Below are positions 1 through 14,820 of a stretch of DNA of 64,000 nucleotides, piece after piece (position 1 is the first letter of the stretch; each line of letters opens with the position of its first letter). Origin of the DNA: Anisakis pegreffii (lineage: Eukaryota; Nematoda; Chromadorea; Rhabditida; Anisakidae); the NCBI GenBank assembly GCA_035041965.1, contig JAPYMA010000593.1, positions 62,001 to 126,000 on the forward strand, read 5' to 3'. A program made the translations under genes and the position numbers. The notes under the pieces were generated by a model that saw only the letters and a program-made list of their open reading frames with translations, was not told the DNA's origin and searched no databases.

Positions 1-3000
1 CCGTACATATTCTCATCATTATGGCTGCTCAAATGAGTATTTTCCATTGCGTTTTCTGCACTTTTAGTCATCAAATCTGCCATTCACTATGAATACACCA
101 GTGAAACCTTGCTCTTAGAATTGATCTCAGTGTGTGCTGAAAGAATACGAATGTGAGCAGATGAGGAAATAAATAAACGTTATGGAACATTTGCATGAGA
201 GCTCGTCGGAAAGGATCACATAGAAACAATTAGAATTGTCGAAAGAAAAGGTAAACAAACAGAACAAATTCTCACACTTCAGCACAACTTAAACGCATAA
301 AATTGGGAAAAGCATGACTCGACCAGAGATCTGTTTCAACAAATGAAGCATGTGAAATGAATTGCTTGAATAATTCAGTATCATTATCTCATGTACTTAT
401 GCAATATTAATCCTATGGGATAAGATGACTCAATAAACAATCTATGTAAAGAAATTGTGAAATAGTCAGCCTATAATTTACTCGACGGCATGTACATACG
501 AAAACACACACTTATAACATAATCAAACTGATGTTAATTGTTGGCCGTTACTTTACACTGTACTTGTTTGTGATCCAATTAGAATGAAGAGCAACGATTA
601 AAAACAACGAATTAACTCAACCAAATCATATGACTGATCAATGGCCCAAGAATATCAGTGATTACATTTGGGCATCACACAAAAACTTAGCATTACATTC
701 AAACTTTTAGAGTTCGTACTGACTGACCAATCACTGACAAACTATTCATTTATGGTTTGAGTTGATGTAGCGATACTGAGTGATAAGATTCATTGATATG
801 AAGTGAAAAGATCACTGGTGAGTGATGATTTCCGATTCGTTGGGAACATCGAAAGCCATTATGAACAATCCATTAAACGTAAACTTGTGAATGCACACAA
901 TGGATAATGCGCATTTTCATGTCCTCTTGACACAAAAACACATACACTCCATAGATTCTCACAGTATTCTTTGTTCACGATTCATTCTATCGAAGTCTTC
1001 TTATGTCTCACGCAAACGAATTAATCAACTGTTGAACAAATTCAATCGTTCATAATTGATTTCTGCCCAATTATAAATTCCCATTCTTTTAATTCGCATC
1101 AAATTTCATCCATCACTGCTTCCGAATAATTTCGTTCACTGGCTAACATGTGCTTTCAACGACTGAACTTCGTACCATCTGCTTATCTCAATTAATGCAA
1201 CATTCAGTGTTAAATTATCATCAATTAGCCTTTGGACAATCATTTTAGCGTATACCGGTTTTCGATGATTTTGTTAGGAATGTAACTGTAAATAATCAAA
1301 ACCAAACGACTGAATGCTTCATACTGCAAATGCTCATTAATCAACGACAAATTGAAAAAACTGCTCACTTACAGAAATGTTATTTGAAATAATACTCACC
1401 ACATGTTATTCTTGAATACTTTTTTATTGTTAGCAGTCGTATTTTATGCACAGAGCAATGAATTCATTAAGGTCATTATCATCATCATCATGGGCGATAA
1501 TCGATGTTTAAAAAGCACCAGATATTAAGTGAGGTACTGTGATATCTATTCATCAGATTATCAAAAATATTCCCTCGGTTAAAATAAAAGCTCTGTGTTT
1601 ATATGGCGTTACAACATTCAGTTACATGGGGATTGGAGGAGATGCACAACTGATAATTGGTTTATAGATGCGAAACACAAAATTAAAAAGGATAGTGTCA
1701 CGTCTAAGTTGATAATCGACGCCTTCAGATAAGCTGAAGATACGACTGGAAAAAAATGATGGAATTTTGTGGACGTAAACTAGAGTGCATAGTTCATACC
1801 TAAATATAACGGCATTCAAGAAATATCAACTGACTCATATCAATACAGAACCACAAATAAATGGCTCGGATCCTTGAAAACAGTCACTCGACGAAACTGA
1901 AAACCCATACACTTATAACCGTCAACGAATTTAAGCAATGAAACTATTTTTCAACACTGTATATATCAATGAAACTTGTGATAGTGCTGCCAACATGCAA
2001 TCTGTAAAACTTTCAGACCAATTCAGCATTGAACTGGTGCTGTTAGCAGTATGGGGAAACTTCTTCCTCGACTATTTTCATCAAACTGAATTCTTCGATG
2101 GAATTTTATTTTTGATTGAATTATTATCTCTTTGATTGATTTTGTTTTGAATATCTCACTAAGCGAATCTTTCAGTGGACAACAGAATAAATTATGAAAT
2201 CAAAATAGCAAAGCTCAACATCGAGATACAACCTCGAAGATAATTTCGAATTTAGTAACAAGTTGCTAGGACGATTCGTTTGCGGAAAATTCGACACAAA
2301 TGTGAAACGGAGGCATCCGGAAATGATGAGTTTGCTTACAATCAGCTGCAGACATCCGCCGAAAACGACTCGAGTCATCAATGAGTTAATTTTGAAATTA
2401 ATACGGTTGTCGAGAAAAGAGTGGAACAAATTAAGAGATCATATATCAACAAATCACACTTCCAATCAACCACCTCCAACAGAAACAGGTCCGCAAAACA
2501 CGAATCCATTTCACTGACAACCACCAAATGCACACAATCAAAACAAAACCATATATAAACACCTCCTTTCGTTTCCTATTCAAGATTATATTAATCCGTA
2601 CGCTTCGGATCGTTCATTATTCAAATTTCTTTTATTCAATCTACCTCCAACAATACTTACATCAGCATGTTTATTTTCAAACAATCTCAACAAAATTGCT
2701 ACTCATTCTCATTATTCAAATTTCTAACAAATCTAACCTATGCAAATTCTCATTCACTAGAAGAATACATTCGATCATCAATATTACCTTCAATTGACTA
2801 TGTTCACTTGCCGTCATTTTAAAAGAATCGTTCTCACACACTGCATCCATGCCACTCTTTACCTTTCATCCTAATCATTTTTGTTCTTAAATACAAAAAC
2901 GAAATAAGTAGCAAAATGCAGTTCTTGTTCGACATCCAATCTACCTCACAAAACATGCTTAAATTGGTGCCAGATTTTGCGATCAAACTTTCAAGTTCTA

Positions 3001-6000
3001 TACTGATGGCAATGTCTAACAATCCTACAATAGTAGCCCATCAATCATCTTGTATTGACAGTCATTTGATGATCAAAGATGACTGCATTCGTATTAGGTG
3101 GTGTGATATTAGAAACAGTTAGTAAGGTAAAATCAAAAAACTGCACCGATCACATTAATTCCAATAGCTGATAGTGAAGCTACAAACGATTTTATTTGTC
3201 GTTTATGTGTTAATAAAGATTAATGAATTTTTGGCTTAACATACTTCTTGTATCAGTGATTGAAGTGATGCTCTCATTCAATTTACAACGCTAATCTTCA
3301 ACGTGTTCATCTTCGAGGCGTTATCGCAGAATCTAATTCCCCATACTGAAGTACTTATAGATACTGAGAATATGAAATTGTGGCTGTCTGTAAGAAATAG
3401 AGCTGATCAGCCAATGAATGCATAATAACTGAAGCCAGTGAACCTCTAAACACGCAATAAACCGAATCCACTTCCTCAACAAAGACCACTTCTTGAGAAT
3501 ACAACATTACACATTGTCTAAAGCCATCACTATTCAACAAGTCATACTTTCTGTACGGTTATTTATCGACTTTGTTGCGGAAAATGTTCAACATTCGATG
3601 CGAACATAATGGACCGGAACGTACATTCCGGCCCATTATGCAAGAGGGCGGAATCGCTAATAGAAGTCTGGGCTGACACATAATTCTCACAATCAGTATA
3701 ATTCAACATCAATTGTTCATTTGAATAATGAAAGATGAAATTTCTACAAAAGGAAATCGAATGGAATTTCAATGGAGCAATAGAAAGACAATAATTGGAC
3801 CCGTTAAAGCAATAATCAAAATGCAAAGCGTTCAACGGAAATCGTTTGAGAAGGAATGCGAATAAAACAAAGACGCTGATTGCAGTTGGTTTAATTCTTG
3901 ATCACGACTGAAAGATGAAAAGAGAGAACTGAATGTGAAGACATATCGATAGTTGACAACTAATTTGATAATGAATTGAAGAAGAATGCGAAGAGAATTT
4001 TGTTCATGATTACATAAAGAAATTTATTATCCATTGTTTCTCTTTTTTTTTCACTCATTTCCATGGCCTTTTTTGACCGAAAATCAAGCCGCCTGCATGC
4101 TCAAAAAATTCATCAGTAGCATGTGATGCAAAGGAATTTTTTGTTTTCGTTGAAAAGTGTTCGAAACAGATGAGGATGCAATCAACCTTTACCTTTCATC
4201 CGATTCCACTTCTGTTACGGATCCGGAACTTCTACTTTTAAATTATTGCTTGATTCAGATTCATTAATCATTGCACATTCATAAATATACTGATGAAATT
4301 TCAATCAAATTTTTAGAGAAAAATCGACGTCCACACTGCTGATAGTATGTGAAATGAAGCAGACACAGAATTGGTGTTCAACTATGTGAGGAAATTTTGG
4401 GCAGGAAGATGATAAAAAGAATGGGAAACGAGCGTTATTTCTCTGAACGAACTGTCACACATAGATGAAAGTGTGCTGTTTCGCTCACAATCAGTGTGAC
4501 AATATTGCATTCACTGCAATATTTTTTCAAAAACTGAATAGCTACAACATCAACTATATTTATATAAACGTTATCAATAAGCTACTATCTTATCAATTAG
4601 CACACAATCTCACATATAAACGATACAAACTAAAGATGGTGATCTCTATTAGTGGTAACTTTAAAGGCATGAAGGAGCAAAATGAAGATAATGCAATGAA
4701 TAAGAAGCATCAAAAATGATGTAATAGTACACATAAGAGCATTAAACGAATGAATGCCAACTGCGATTTGAACAAAGCTTTTTGCTGAAGATCAAATACA
4801 AAAGGTTGTCAAACATGAGATGAATGAAATGATAGTAAACTAAAAAACCATAGCGATAATGTCACACCGGGCAATTTATCAAACAGGCACTTAGCAATTG
4901 AAATTGATAAGATTTAATGGATTCATTATATGTGACGGTGTTTTGAAACAACAACACCCATATCCATTAGTAGACATTAATGGAGTAAATCAAGTGAAAA
5001 GTTAGGATTATTCACTGCAAAAGAGCTGAAATAAAATTTGGGCTCACAAAATGAATCGAAAATGTTATCAGCTAATGAAATTTGAGCACGATAATGCTTA
5101 CAATTAGTTCATAAAGTATTTGGATTTGTAGAACAGCATGAATAAGCTCAGCAGTGCATTCTGAACAACTATAATCCAAAGTTGACGAAAATGGAAAGAT
5201 CAGGGATTCAGAAAGAGCAACTTTTGTGCAGACCTCGAACAATGGAATTGATAAAGTGCCGAATCATCGACGGCCTTCGGCAAAACAAAGAGCGGATGTT
5301 GTAGCAATACGAGCTTCTATTAATCTGTATGGATTTCAGCTTTTCTTACCCCTCATCAGACGTATAAACTGATAATCTTTGTGGAAAATATCAGTCACGA
5401 TGAAGGATCTTTTATGACGAGGCTGCTGATGCCACCATACTGTAAATTGTATACACAGGCTGCTCACTGTATACTGACTGAGTATACACAGGATGACTTG
5501 AATATTTTAAGATTCAACGATAAATACGTTCGAGTGAACTGGAATATCGAACGTTAGTTTACGTTTCAAAAACAAAATTCGATGTAATCAAGATCAATGA
5601 TGAAGATTTTCAAGTTGATGTTGAACATTTTTGTATTTCAAATGATACGCTCATTGTTTTTGTTCTCCTCTTCAGATATCGACACTCCACAAAGATGAAA
5701 TTCTTGTGTGATTGCTTCGAGGCTTGAAGTGCAGCAGTAAACAGATTAGAATGGGATTAAAAATGAAGTGCATACTTAAGTGCATTCACATCGGATCGTC
5801 TCTCTAACGGATGTCAGATATGCTACATACGAAACATTTGTCCAGGATCACTCATTACTGTGAGGTAGGTATCTGATCGTGTATCGAGGTTTGTTCAATA
5901 AAATAATCAATCACTTGAATTTGTACGGTACGAACACAAAACTCAAACAATCTAACATTAAAAAATCCTATCAGTGACATTAAAACTTTGATAAAGATAC

Positions 6001-7729
6001 AAATATAACTGAATATTTTAATTCATGTTTAAATATTTGCTATGCTTGGGCGATCACCATGATATTCATTGCTAGTTTCATAAACCAGTCTGAATCGCTG
6101 AACAGAGGCACTCAAGGGCAATTGAAGGAAAAGATAAAGCGAAGAAACCGACATCAGCGAGTTTTGGTGAATCAGTGACGAATGTAAACGGTATGATATC
6201 TCAATACCGATTACTGACTGACGTTTGTATTGGTCGCCTTTTGTTACTCTCAAATATCCAAATTGTTATCAGGAATTGTTTGGCAAGAAGCTTCTGAGCA
6301 TCAAATCTAATCATTCTGCATTAGTGACAGAATCAGAAGACAAAATCAAAAACAGTGGACTGAAGCAAATAGAGAACATCACTGAAAAAGCTTAATGCTT
6401 CCAGTTATAAATGTCTCTCTCGGCAGAAATAAGCGCTTGCTGCTGCTGCCAAAAATGAAAGTAGAGTGAAGGTGTACATGAGTAGAAAAATTTGAAAACC
6501 TCAACGAGAAAAATCGACAATGAATGCAAATGATGAGAGGACATAAAAGAATGAACAAGACTGATCAAACATACATTCTTGGAAATAAAAATGGATTTCG
6601 AAGTGAATCTCTGCAACTGATTAAACAAAATATCCTATGATTTTTGGTTCACTTGCTCACTTTCAAAAGCAAAATCTGACAATTTATAAGAAGATTAAGC
6701 CTAGGGATTAGTTGAGTCAATAAAGTAGTTCTGGCTGCATGCAACTGAACAAGATTCGTTAACAAACAATGATATGGGAAAAGAATGGACATTAATTCAG
6801 GTTGCACTTGAAGTTTAAAATTTTGGAAACATTCAACAAATGGATATTGACGAATAAAAATTTGCAAATAATTTTGCATCCAGGTTCGTAGATGGCAACT
6901 GATCCTAAACTCAAACCGCCCAAATTCTCAGACTACGTCCAGTTGTCAGCTAAGGCCCTTGAAAGCCACCTATAAATAGATTATTTTGTTCTTGTTGTGG
7001 CACAGACGACGCGGGGAGTTCAGCTATTTGAGATGCAGATCACTGGAATTGTATCTCAAATGACATGAGTGATTATAGAGCAGCTACGATGAGTATTTTT
7101 AAACATGTGCGAACCGAATCCTCCATACAACAGGTATCAATCAACCACTATATGTCAAAAACAAGAGAAGATGGTAAATTGGAAAGTGAACTCCAGTCTG
7201 CAGGAACTCATTCTAGTGCCCGAGAAAATGAAACTTTTCGTTCGAATTAACTACAACTGATTGTGAGTGCAACTTCACCAAAACACACAGCATTTGAATA
7301 ATTCAGGTTTACTGAGCGATTAATTTGAATAGGACCAGAAAGGAAGATGATCAATAAAACGGAAAAATTAAACGAATCAGCGTGATGATTGTATTGAATT
7401 CGATACCGTTTCTCATTAGAATAGAGATAATCAGCGAAATCAATTGAAATACAAACATTGAGTAAACTGAACTAGAAGACAATTCTTATTACGCTCCGTT
7501 TCTCAAACGTTTTCAGTCGATCATCTAAACTGGTTAAGATCTCGTCCAAACCGCCCCATTTTCGTTCCAAATGAAGCAATACTTGACATGCACTCTCAAC
7601 ATTAAGTGAGAAATATTGTGGTAGCTTTAAAAATCGACCCTGTTTTGCCACAGTCAGCTCCCTAAATGGTATTTTCGATTACAAGAAGGCAATACTACAC
7701 ATCTTGAAAGACACTGCAATAATGCACAC
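1..7729. other. Gene-free AT-rich stretch
   Basis: No recognisable exon, RNA gene or repeat except the hairpin at 3605-3640. Minus frames at 3355-3540 and 3563-3835 have a protein-like residue mix but no family match and no clear splice link. All other frames are short and look random. Confidence 0.6.
3605..3640. repeat. Near-perfect hairpin
   Basis: CATAATGGACCGGAA and TTCCGGCCCATTATG are inverted copies with one mismatch around a 6-nt loop (CGTACA). It is an isolated, comparatively GC-rich palindrome inside a 90-aa minus frame (3563-3835) that is not otherwise recognised. Confidence 0.75.
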
Positions 7730-7863
7730 TAGTCATGGCATCCGAGTAAAATTTCATGTCGGTTGGAATCCGACCGACATGACTTTTCACCATTCCGACA
7801 GTCGGAATTCCGACCGAAATTTTTGGATTTTTTCGACCGACCGTCGGTGGGATGCCATCACTA
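7730..7863. mobile_element. 134-bp hAT-like MITE
   Basis: Terminal inverted repeats are TAGTCATGGCATCC on the left and TAGTGATGGCATCC read inward from the right. The flanks ATGCACAC and ATGCATCA share their first five bases, consistent with a decayed 8-bp duplication. The interior is packed with GTCGG/CCGAC words that form short palindromes (for example CATGTCGGT against ACCGACATG). No coding capacity. Confidence 0.65.
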
Positions 7864-10800
7864 ATGCATCATACATTACTGTTGAATGACAATCAGTGAA
7901 ACCCAACAAGAGAATAGTACTGACTTAAAGCAACAATTACATTACTATGTAAGTGCATTAAAATTTCCAATTTGTCTGATTACTGCAATACAAATTTCAT
8001 GATGAAATTTCATTGAATTGGCTGTTTTTTGTGGAAAATAACCTGTGAAGCATTTAGTGAACTGAACCGCAAACCTAACCCGCCTAAATCAAATAATCAA
8101 ACAATTCAATAGAGTTGAGTACCATAGGAAAGCAAAAAGAATGCAAATAGAAGGAGTACGTTGGCCAGTCAGCAATGTCATTCCTATGCGATATACTTGT
8201 TACCGAATGACGAATTCATTCGAGAAGAGTACTTGAGTGTGAGATTGTTGCTAAGGTGCTAGAAGGAGATCAAATGCAAAAGAAATCAATCCTACAATTG
8301 AGGTGCCTTCGACAGAGTTTCATATTCGTATTCTATGTCGTTGATCAACAAATTCTTTTACGAACAAAATTCACATCGAAATCTGGAGAATGATAAAAGG
8401 ACGAAGAAAAAAGAAAGGAAAGTGAAGATGAAACAACAGGAAAAAAACGAGGAATGATGGGAACAAAAAAGTTCATGAGAAGGAAACAACTGAATTGCAC
8501 AGAAAAATATTTTCAAGTCCGGATTTGATCTGAGCAATAAATAATTGCAAATCTAGTCGAAATCAACCGGCTGTACGTAAACAAATTAAAACAGATGAAT
8601 ATCATCACGCAGCAAAGATCTCTCAAAAGATAATCAATGAGATACGACCCTAAGATACAATCGATTTAAAAATACGAAGTGGAAAGGTAATTTGGATAAA
8701 ATACGACCAATTTTCAATGAAACAGACAGATCTTGCAGATTTTATGTCATTTATAAGTCAATTGAATCTCAATCCTTTTTCCACGAACATGAGAATTTCA
8801 CTCATTCTGCAACATTTTCGCCAAATGTTAAAGAGATCATTGATGAAAATCAAATGAACTTCAAAGTTTTATTCATTCAATGAAGTTAAAATTAATCAAA
8901 TTAACTTAAAAAGATTTCGAAATAAACACTCGAAAGAACTTAATAAATGTATAGGTGATATGCTGTAAAAAAAATAGACGCTGAAATTAATGACCATCTC
9001 AAATGGACAAAACAACATCCCGACAAAAGTCATCAGAAAAAGGTCCTTATGTCATCAACGAGAATTTCAAACACTGATATGCTCCGTTTGAAGGAAAGAA
9101 TATTAGAAGGAATTATTTGACACATTGTTGGTGAAGGGAACTGAGCAGATGCATCTGGAAGCACTGAGCCAGTCGGCTGCGCTTCAGACTCATCCGAGTG
9201 AGTTCATGGCCTGAGTCTGAAAAGTAAGGTTAGACCTTAACCTCAAGTCCAACGAATACACCTACACCTCGGAAGGGTGTCCTCTAAATCCTCAACACTG
9301 AAATCCTGTTACAGTGGTGTACATCTAACTGAGTGTATTGAAACAACAGCTCCTGTGCATTTTTAACAATAAAATGTACATGTCTGGATGAATTCAGCTG
9401 AATCATTATGGCACAACATGTCACATGTGAAAAAACAGTTCTATGAGCCAAGCATGCCAATTACCAATTCCAGTAATGAATGTATATGTTGCACCAAAAT
9501 AACATTCGGTGGAAGTTGGAAAACATTTCCCACAAAAAAAAATATTTTTCTTTTCTCAACACATAACTTTTTGTTGACTGGTGATACTCGACACGCATTT
9601 ATTTAATGCGATTAAGCTTTTGAAAGCACATTCAAGCTGACTTTATCACAATAACACGACACTGCTGTTATTGTTGAATGAAATCAAGCACGCGATAACT
9701 CTGCATTATTTTCCACGATATTCGTTGCAACGTCACAATATTCTCGGTGACTGTGATTACCATGCACACATCAACACATTCATTCCAATATAAATCATTG
9801 AAAATTCCGTTGAAATGTCGCTGAATTATTCTAATTTGTTAATTCACCACACATGACAATGCATGCATGCATTACAATATACACTCACATTCACACATGC
9901 AATACCAACAGTCTGCTTTATGCATTCATCAGTTTCCAATAATTCCATCAGCTCTGGGCATCCATGGAAACATTCTAGTTTTATGGCTGATGAACTGAAG
10001 TTAAGAGGTGATTTAGACAACTCTGTTGGATCAGGACGTTGATAAGAGAAAAACCGTTTCTCTACCCACTTCGAGCACATTATTCTTGTAAATTCGATTA
10101 GATTTTGCAACGAATTGCTACAACGAACTACTTCGACATTTCATGAAAAATTTCGTTGATCATCTTGCAATCATTACTTGAGAACATATAGCACAAATGT
10201 GATAAAATTCGATCAGTCAACTGATCTTGAGCCTAGTCTTATTTTCACTGAAAATTCAGTGAAAAATATTTCTGAAATTAAAAAGAAAAACAAACGAATC
10301 ACAAGCAGAAAACTTCATTTATGCATCCAAATATTCGCAGTACATTCAAGAAAAAAAGTGGCATTAATAATACAAAAGCGAGTGCATTCACAACAATTGC
10401 ATTCTTTGAACATCACAGTGCTGAAACACATTCATAATTAACGTTGAAATATGAAATGGACATAAGCGATAGTTGAAATATTTCTTGCAGAGTGTATCGA
10501 AATGAATCGAATGTTCAATAAAGGTCGATACAACTTGATCGCACACCAACACGGACAGTACCTATGACAGGACAACCGCAAACGACAAAACTTGCTCTAT
10601 CGATTGAAACGCAATCCATGGAGTATCAATGACCGTTATTGTAACGATTGTTAAGAGATAAAAAAGTTGACGACTAATTCAAAGATATAACCATACATTT
10701 ACCGCACTAAATTCGATTCGATTGCACATGTCAACAACAAGTCCTCTAGAATTGCAGTGCGAGTATGCATAACCTCAACGGATTGATTCAACAAACGAAC

Positions 10801-12026
10801 CAAGCAATGCAGTGCTCAGGTGTGTCTATGAATGCAACCTTGAGCAACGCTGCTTATCGCCCCACTATAATCAAATTAAAATTTATTAGAACATACAAAC
10901 AGGTGAACAATCAAATTGTGCGCATTCGTTTACATATTCCTATACCGGTGAGAATATTGAAAGTGAGAGCAATCAACGAAATACCTACTTGAAATCATCA
11001 TCATCATCAATTCGTGCTTTAAATCAGTCAAGCATAGTCGTTCCTCCTATCAAATATGCTAAAACGAATAAGATTGACTAACAAGTCGTTCCTAACAAAT
11101 ATGATGTAACAAATGAGATTGAGTCAGTGTTTGACAAGAGTGTCATTATTGTATTAGTTGTGGATAACTAATGGAACAAGTTCGAACGACGAACATACTT
11201 AGTCGGAGCGATGGGGTTAATGAACATAGGACGCATCATGCACATACATATATACACTAATTACATAAATTTGACTATTCTGTATAACTGTCAGAACATA
11301 ACACAAACTTTCAACGCGGGAACCAGTTCTAGTGCTTTATATCTGATTATCACATGTGCTGATACGTTATATATTCATAATATCATTGTTATCAACACCA
11401 TTGTGATACGTTACATGAACATTAGAGAGCACACATCAACGTATTTAAAAGGATTAGGCATTCATCGAATTTTTGAAAAGCACTACCCATTAATTATTTT
11501 ATGCGATGATCAATGATGAAAACGACATAAACATAAACACAGGGTGTTATATGCAAATTCAAATATGACGTATAGATCATATCTGCAGGAAATATTCACT
11601 ATCGCACAAAGCACACTCTCTGAACACACATACAGTGTGTAATCAAGAATGAATTGCAAATAATGAATCACTACAGAACAGGTAAATATTAGTTAGCAAC
11701 GAACAAAATGAATTGCAGCAATATTTTCTACCCATCATCAATTTGACACATTCCCACTTAGGTGTGAATCACAGCAATCAAACATTCATCGAATAGTCGC
11801 AGTAAATAAAGTGGGAATAAAATCACATGTGAAAGTAAAAATAATAATAAAGGTCAGAAGGATTACTGAAAAGAGTACAAAAAATTTTTTGCTGCTTCTC
11901 TATTCAGTTCTTTTAAACGAGTGGGTGAGGCTAGCGCAAAATATGGAAAATGTAAAAGCTAGAAGTGCATTAAGCTGGCTTAGCTTTAGGTTCACGCTGA
12001 TACTCTGCCTTAGCCTTACCCTACAC
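7864..12026. other. Gene-free stretch between two hAT-like elements
   Basis: Apart from the unassigned ORF at 9844-10110 nothing is recognised. A GC-richer patch at 9160-9300 (AGTCGGCTGCGCTTCAGAC and nearby) vaguely resembles a tRNA-derived repeat but has no convincing B box. Confidence 0.5.
9844..10110 (-). other. Unassigned cysteine-containing coding-like ORF
   Basis: The minus frame is open for 88 codons and reads in part CSKWVEKRFF, DPTELSKSPLNFSSSAI, LECFHGCPELMELLETDEC. A consensus donor (AAT|GTGAGT) follows IACVN near 9868. Cysteine spacing and mixed codons look more like protein than the neighbouring AT-rich frames. No family recognised and no partner exon found; chance is not excluded. 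Confidence 0.25.
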
Positions 12027-13264
12027 TAGGGTTTGCACGGGATCCCAAGATTACAGTTCTGGTCCCGATCCCGGGATTTAAGTTTTGAAAAATCCCGGGA
12101 TTTCGGGATTTGATAAAACAGGACAATTTGTGTGAATTTTGATAATATGCCCATCTTGAAGCAAGCCTTAATCATTCCCATCTAATTTATATGCACTTAT
12201 CTTTGCTGTTTGCCCTCTATCATTGGTGTTCAGCTATGAAAAATAGACGAAATTTGGACGAATGACATGATCAACGACAGCTCGATGAACTTTTACGTAA
12301 CATTTCATTGAATATTCAACTGATTATTCCGCTCCTCATTGGTTTATATCACGCTCATGTGGACATATTTCTATGTAATAGACTAACAGAGGTAATCACA
12401 TTTTCTAATAAAAACCAGGAGCAACAAAGTTCAATGAAATTTTGAGTCCTTTCCTCCCACAAGATTTGTTCGGCTTCAATATTCCATCTGATAATTCAAC
12501 TGCATGTTCCAAAGACTGCAAGTCTTTTTACTTCGCTATTTGGAAACGTTTCCATCCGATCGAAATGTACTTAATTCTCACTGAGTTCACTCATAGAGAA
12601 TTCACTGCCGAAGTGAGCAAAGTTGTTCCATTCAAAAGGATCTTAAGCTTGAATATCAAGTACATTTGCATGATTTTTGAGCGAAATTATCAAATATGTA
12701 AGTACTCGATGGTTCGATGAAAATCCATTGCAGATGTTTTTTTCAGTTTTTAGATAAACTCTCAACATTTAATTTTTCCAAAATTCGAATGATACAATTC
12801 ATGCAATTCATTTTTTTGTAAAAAATCGAAATTTCCGAAAGGGCAGAATTTAGTTGATGTTAATGCTGAGAGGAAATGGAGTTAAAGCATTGCAAATAAG
12901 TGTTTGAGAATCAAGAATTTAATATTCACATGCAAATGTACTGTTATTAGCTTAGACCCGAGATGACAAGATGCCTTAGCATAGAACATGCAGTATGCCC
13001 TTGCGGCATGATCATTGGCATCATTATATGAAATATTAATTTGAATTTGAATACTTAGTTCCTTGGATTTGTTCAATAATTTGTTGAGTTAGCTCCTTTC
13101 TGATTAATAATGAACATATTGGTTCGAAAAAAATGTGTTTAAACATGCCCCGCATCGATATTTCAATAATCGTTCGATCACGGGATTATCCCGGGATCAA
13201 AAATCGATTCCGGGATTAAATCCGATCCCGGGATTGAAAAATCGTCGGAATTTTGCAAACCCTA
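12027..13264. mobile_element. hAT-like DNA transposon, 1.24 kb, non-autonomous
   Basis: The ends are inverted: TAGGGTTTGCACGGGATCCC on the left, and on the right GCAAACCCTA preceded by CCCGGGATTGAAAAATCG. The flanks CCCTACAC (12019-12026) and CTCTACAC (13265-13272) agree at 7 of 8 positions, as expected for an old 8-bp target duplication of the hAT superfamily. Both subterminal regions are dense in CCCGGGAT words, which are likely transposase-binding repeats. Inside, a 92-aa frame (12442-12720) is open, but I recognise no transposase motif. Confidence 0.75.
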
Positions 13265-14529
13265 CTCTACACTTATATTCATGTTTCGAAAACTCGGAAA
13301 CTTTTTTATGCAGCCATATCCGATGTTGTTCGAGCCCGATTTTCCAAACCTCTCACGGCACCCTGATGATAATAATGATGAAATCGTGCAGTTTCTTCGA
13401 AAATCGTTTGAGTTTAAACAATTGAATGAACAGGCATAAATTAATCATTCGATTCCTAATGATTCTAATGAAAATTTTAGAACCTCACTTTCAGCGTTAT
13501 TTTGCAGAATATTTTTTGTAAACATTCAGCATCCCGATAGACAAAAAACTACGCTCAATAACACCGATCGCACTGTGGGAACGAATGCACTTTTATACTC
13601 GTTTATTAGAGGAATTTAATGTTCATTATCACTAGCGTTAGTATCCATACAAATATTTCACTTCAAATATTACATCAACTGTTCATCGCTACCACTCAAA
13701 GCGAGAAAAAGAACGAACATTTTGTGAAAATATATCATATTTTCAGAAAAAGCTTGTTCTTTACAATTTAGCTTACAATTTAGGAACGAAAAAACAGATC
13801 GCTCACTAGTCAACTCATACAAATAGATTTCATTTTAAATGATTGACTTTATTTCAATGAAAATTCTTTTTCATAGATTCGCATTTACAACGGGGCAATG
13901 AGAAAGTTCATATTCTTATAAACGTTTCTATTCTGCAATCATTACATGATGCTTGCAATCAGCTACCGTTATCTTGAAATCAGATAATTCACAATTTATG
14001 CAGTTAATATGACTCGAAAAAATAATCAGTCATAATTGCAATATTAATTATGATTAATTAATTTTTACAGTATTAATCATTTTATGACTCGAAAAAATTT
14101 AATATAATTTTAATTCATAATGGAAATTTTTTTTCTGATAATGGATTTCTGATCAACAAGATGAAACTCAATTTGGAATAATGAAATCCGCAATAATTTC
14201 AAACTATATTAAAAGAATTCAAATCGCTTGAACTATGTTCTTTACCAGAGAAGCTTTTGAATCTCCTCACAATAATTGATTTGAGAACTCGCTTTCTCAT
14301 TTCGTCACTCCGTTACCTTGATCACATATCACAAGTTGGTTTTTTGCTTTTCCCAAACAAATAATATTGTTGGCTCAGTTGATTCGAAATCGCCATATTC
14401 AATTCATACAGCATGCAAAAGATAACTCAAATGGAATTCACATGATAAATGAAAAAATTTCAATGTATCAATCAAATACAACGTGCCAGCCAAAATCTGC
14501 TGATAAATTTTCATTGACAACTGACTGAA

Positions 14530-14820
14530 TCATGAAAAAAAAACTGAAATACATTTGAGAAATGTGGCTTTTGTGACTAAAAATGCGGAAGAATTGCAAG
14601 TGAAATGAGAATTAGGTGATGTGATTTTCACATTAACTCTGGCATGAGAAGCGAAGTAGTTTAAAAATTGGTCGTTAGCGGTGAATGTATCACTAGTTAA
14701 CGCCTTTCTATTCTTATAAGAAAATATTTTTTCGAAACTGCCACAAACTACACCAAATATACCGATCGTCCAAAACAAATTGCACCACCAAACATTCATA
14801 ATGCACAACAACAAACTCAT
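14530..14820 (-). other. Unassigned ORF with a hydrophobic N-terminus
   Basis: A 96-codon ATG-to-stop frame opens with a signal-like stretch (LLLCIMNVWWCNLFWTIGIF) followed by a polar tail. This could be a small secreted or anchored protein, but AT-rich DNA often yields such hydrophobic frames by chance. No splice evidence. Confidence 0.18.

Noticed and set aside
9160..9300. A tRNA-Leu-like relic
   Set aside because: An A-box-like and CAG-loop-like word can be drawn, but there is no acceptor pairing and no convincing B box.
11211..11516. 101-aa plus ORF
   Set aside because: Ile/Asn/Tyr-rich as expected of AT-rich non-coding sequence, with no family resemblance.
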